Assembly: GCA_002696995.1 (NCBI GenBank) | Contig: NZUF01000023.1 | Location: 1-15,597 of the forward strand | Reading direction: 5' to 3' | Length of the DNA stretch: 15,597 bases | DNA from: Flammeovirgaceae bacterium | GTDB lineage: Bacteria; Bacteroidota; Bacteroidia; Cytophagales; MED-G16 | Part shown: positions 14,883-15,597 of the stretch, piece by piece | Layout of the letters: every line of letters starts with the position of its first letter | Numbering within the stretch: the first letter of the stretch is position 1 | Notes under the pieces: generated by a model | What the model was told of the DNA's origin: nothing | The model's database searches: none | Seen by the model: the letters and a program-made list of their open reading frames with translations, nothing else | Program-made: the position numbers and the translations under genes

Positions 14883-15597
14883 TATATGATAAAAGATTTC
14901 CTCTTTTAAATAGTTTTGTTTCTATTTTTACCTCTTTTTTTTCATTCTTTATATCATCAATATTCATCTCTTTACTGATATAATCAAGCTCACTCATATA
15001 CTCATATATTTCTTTTGTTTTTTGAATTGAATCATGTCCTAGTACTGCTGAAATTTTATATATATTTTTTGTTTTATAATAAATATTTGAAGCATATGTA
15101 TTGACTGCGTCATTAAATGTTTTATGTTCATTCACACTCGCTTCTTTTATCCATTTTTTAAATGTTTTAGTTCTACTTGATTTTTTTTCAGGTATTTTAA
15201 AGATTAAATTTTTATCATCTTTTCTCTTACCTAGAAGTTTTCTTGTGTTAGAGGAAAATGTATTTACAAATTCTCTTTTATTTTTTTCTATTCTATAATA
15301 GTAGGTATTCTCTTTCAACCTTTTTATATGTCTCCACTTAAGTTCTTCTATTACATTTAGTTTTGTTCCGGTTTTATATGAAAATAAAAATGCAATTTTT
15401 AAATCTTTCCATTTTTTAATATCTGTTTTTTCTAGTTTTTTGATTTCTGAATCAGTAAATACATTTCTTTTTCTTTTTTCTTTTTTATATAGAATCCCTG
15501 ACACATTTGGATATTCACAAACTCTATTATTATAAAGGGCAATTAGAACTGATTTAAAGTTATTCCAGTATTTTGAAGCAGTACTTCCCTTTAGCTC
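14869..15597 (-). CDS. Degenerate tyrosine-recombinase-like protein, N-terminus outside window
   Basis: The reading frame is open to the window edge, so the gene is partial. The frame upstream of the GTG at 15504 reads LKGSTASKYWNNFKSVL, the end of the SAM-like core-binding domain typical of Bacteroidota tyrosine recombinases, so that GTG is not the start. The catalytic domain is recognisable (FSYKTGTKLNVIEELKW, TFNDAVNTYASNIYY, AVLGHDSIQKTKEIYEY). Against the usual pattern the first catalytic Arg is Lys (TGTK instead of TGLR), HCARH has become NDAVN so the second Arg is Val, and the neighbouring His is Asn. The LGH histidine and the C-terminal Tyr remain, but one residue is inserted between them. 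It is unlikely to be an active recombinase. The frame is unbroken, so it may be a retained DNA-binding protein or a young, decaying gene. Confidence 0.8.
   Translation of the reverse strand, partial: ELKGSTASKYWNNFKSVLIALYNNRVCEYPNVSGILYKKEKRKRNVFTDSEIKKLEKTDIKKWKDLKIAFLFSYKTGTKLNVIEELKWRHIKRLKENTYYYRIEKNKREFVNTFSSNTRKLLGKRKDDKNLIFKIPEKKSSRTKTFKKWIKEASVNEHKTFNDAVNTYASNIYYKTKNIYKISAVLGHDSIQKTKEIYEYMSELDYISKEMNIDDIKNEKKEVKIETKLFKRGNLLSYKKDT

Noticed and set aside
15502..15504. GTG as the start of the recombinase-like gene
   Set aside because: The frame remains open upstream and encodes the end of a SAM-like core-binding domain.
1..15597. CRISPR array, rRNA genes, complete insertion sequence, toxin-antitoxin or known defence system
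   Set aside because: No regularly spaced repeats, no rRNA-like sequence, no transposase and no recognisable defence genes were seen; the attC-like repeats and the degenerate recombinase are the only mobility-related signals.

Overview
The window looks like part of a very AT-rich genome of the Bacteroidota, most likely a marine member of the Flavobacteriia or a close relative. The grounds are strong A+T bias, start codons without Shine-Dalgarno sequences, two good TAnnTTTG promoter boxes of the Bacteroidota type, an RprXY-like two-component pair, a polysaccharide-type sulfatase and a class I purK-purE pair. The exact lineage cannot be fixed from the sequence alone.

Region 1 (1-3480, plus strand) has an accessory character. 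It holds the 3' part of a sulfatase, a small cupin gene, and a large lipoprotein gene that joins a LamG-like lectin domain to an endonuclease/exonuclease/phosphatase domain. The lipoprotein gene is flanked on both sides by attC-like imperfect inverted repeats, which is the layout of an integron gene cassette. The region ends against the 3' end of a tRNA-Val(GAC) gene on the minus strand (3484-3561), a classic boundary for integrated islands.

Region 2 (3618-10727, plus strand) is largely housekeeping. A histidine kinase and response regulator overlap by 8 bp, are led by a promoter that predicts a leaderless mRNA, and are closed by an intrinsic terminator. A divergent HisA-like isomerase follows, in which the usual first catalytic aspartate is replaced by tyrosine. 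Next comes a tight purK-purE-glnS run with its own leaderless-type promoter, and then folE. The run covers AIR carboxylation in purine synthesis, Gln-tRNA charging, and the first step from GTP towards folate or pterins.

Region 3 (10724-15597, minus strand) runs towards region 2. In transcription order it holds a partial tyrosine-recombinase-like gene, a CtlX/DDAH-type amidinotransferase-fold hydrolase, ridA, gltX and a LYS1-type saccharopine dehydrogenase-like gene. ridA/gltX abut and gltX/LYS1-like overlap by 8 bp, so at least these form one operon, probably with ctlX. The recombinase has lost both catalytic arginines, so it is probably not an active recombinase.

The best candidates for something undescribed are the cassette-like LamG-nuclease gene with its attC-like flanks, the HisA paralogue lacking its catalytic aspartate, and the degenerate tyrosine recombinase. 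I found no CRISPR array, rRNA or complete insertion sequence.
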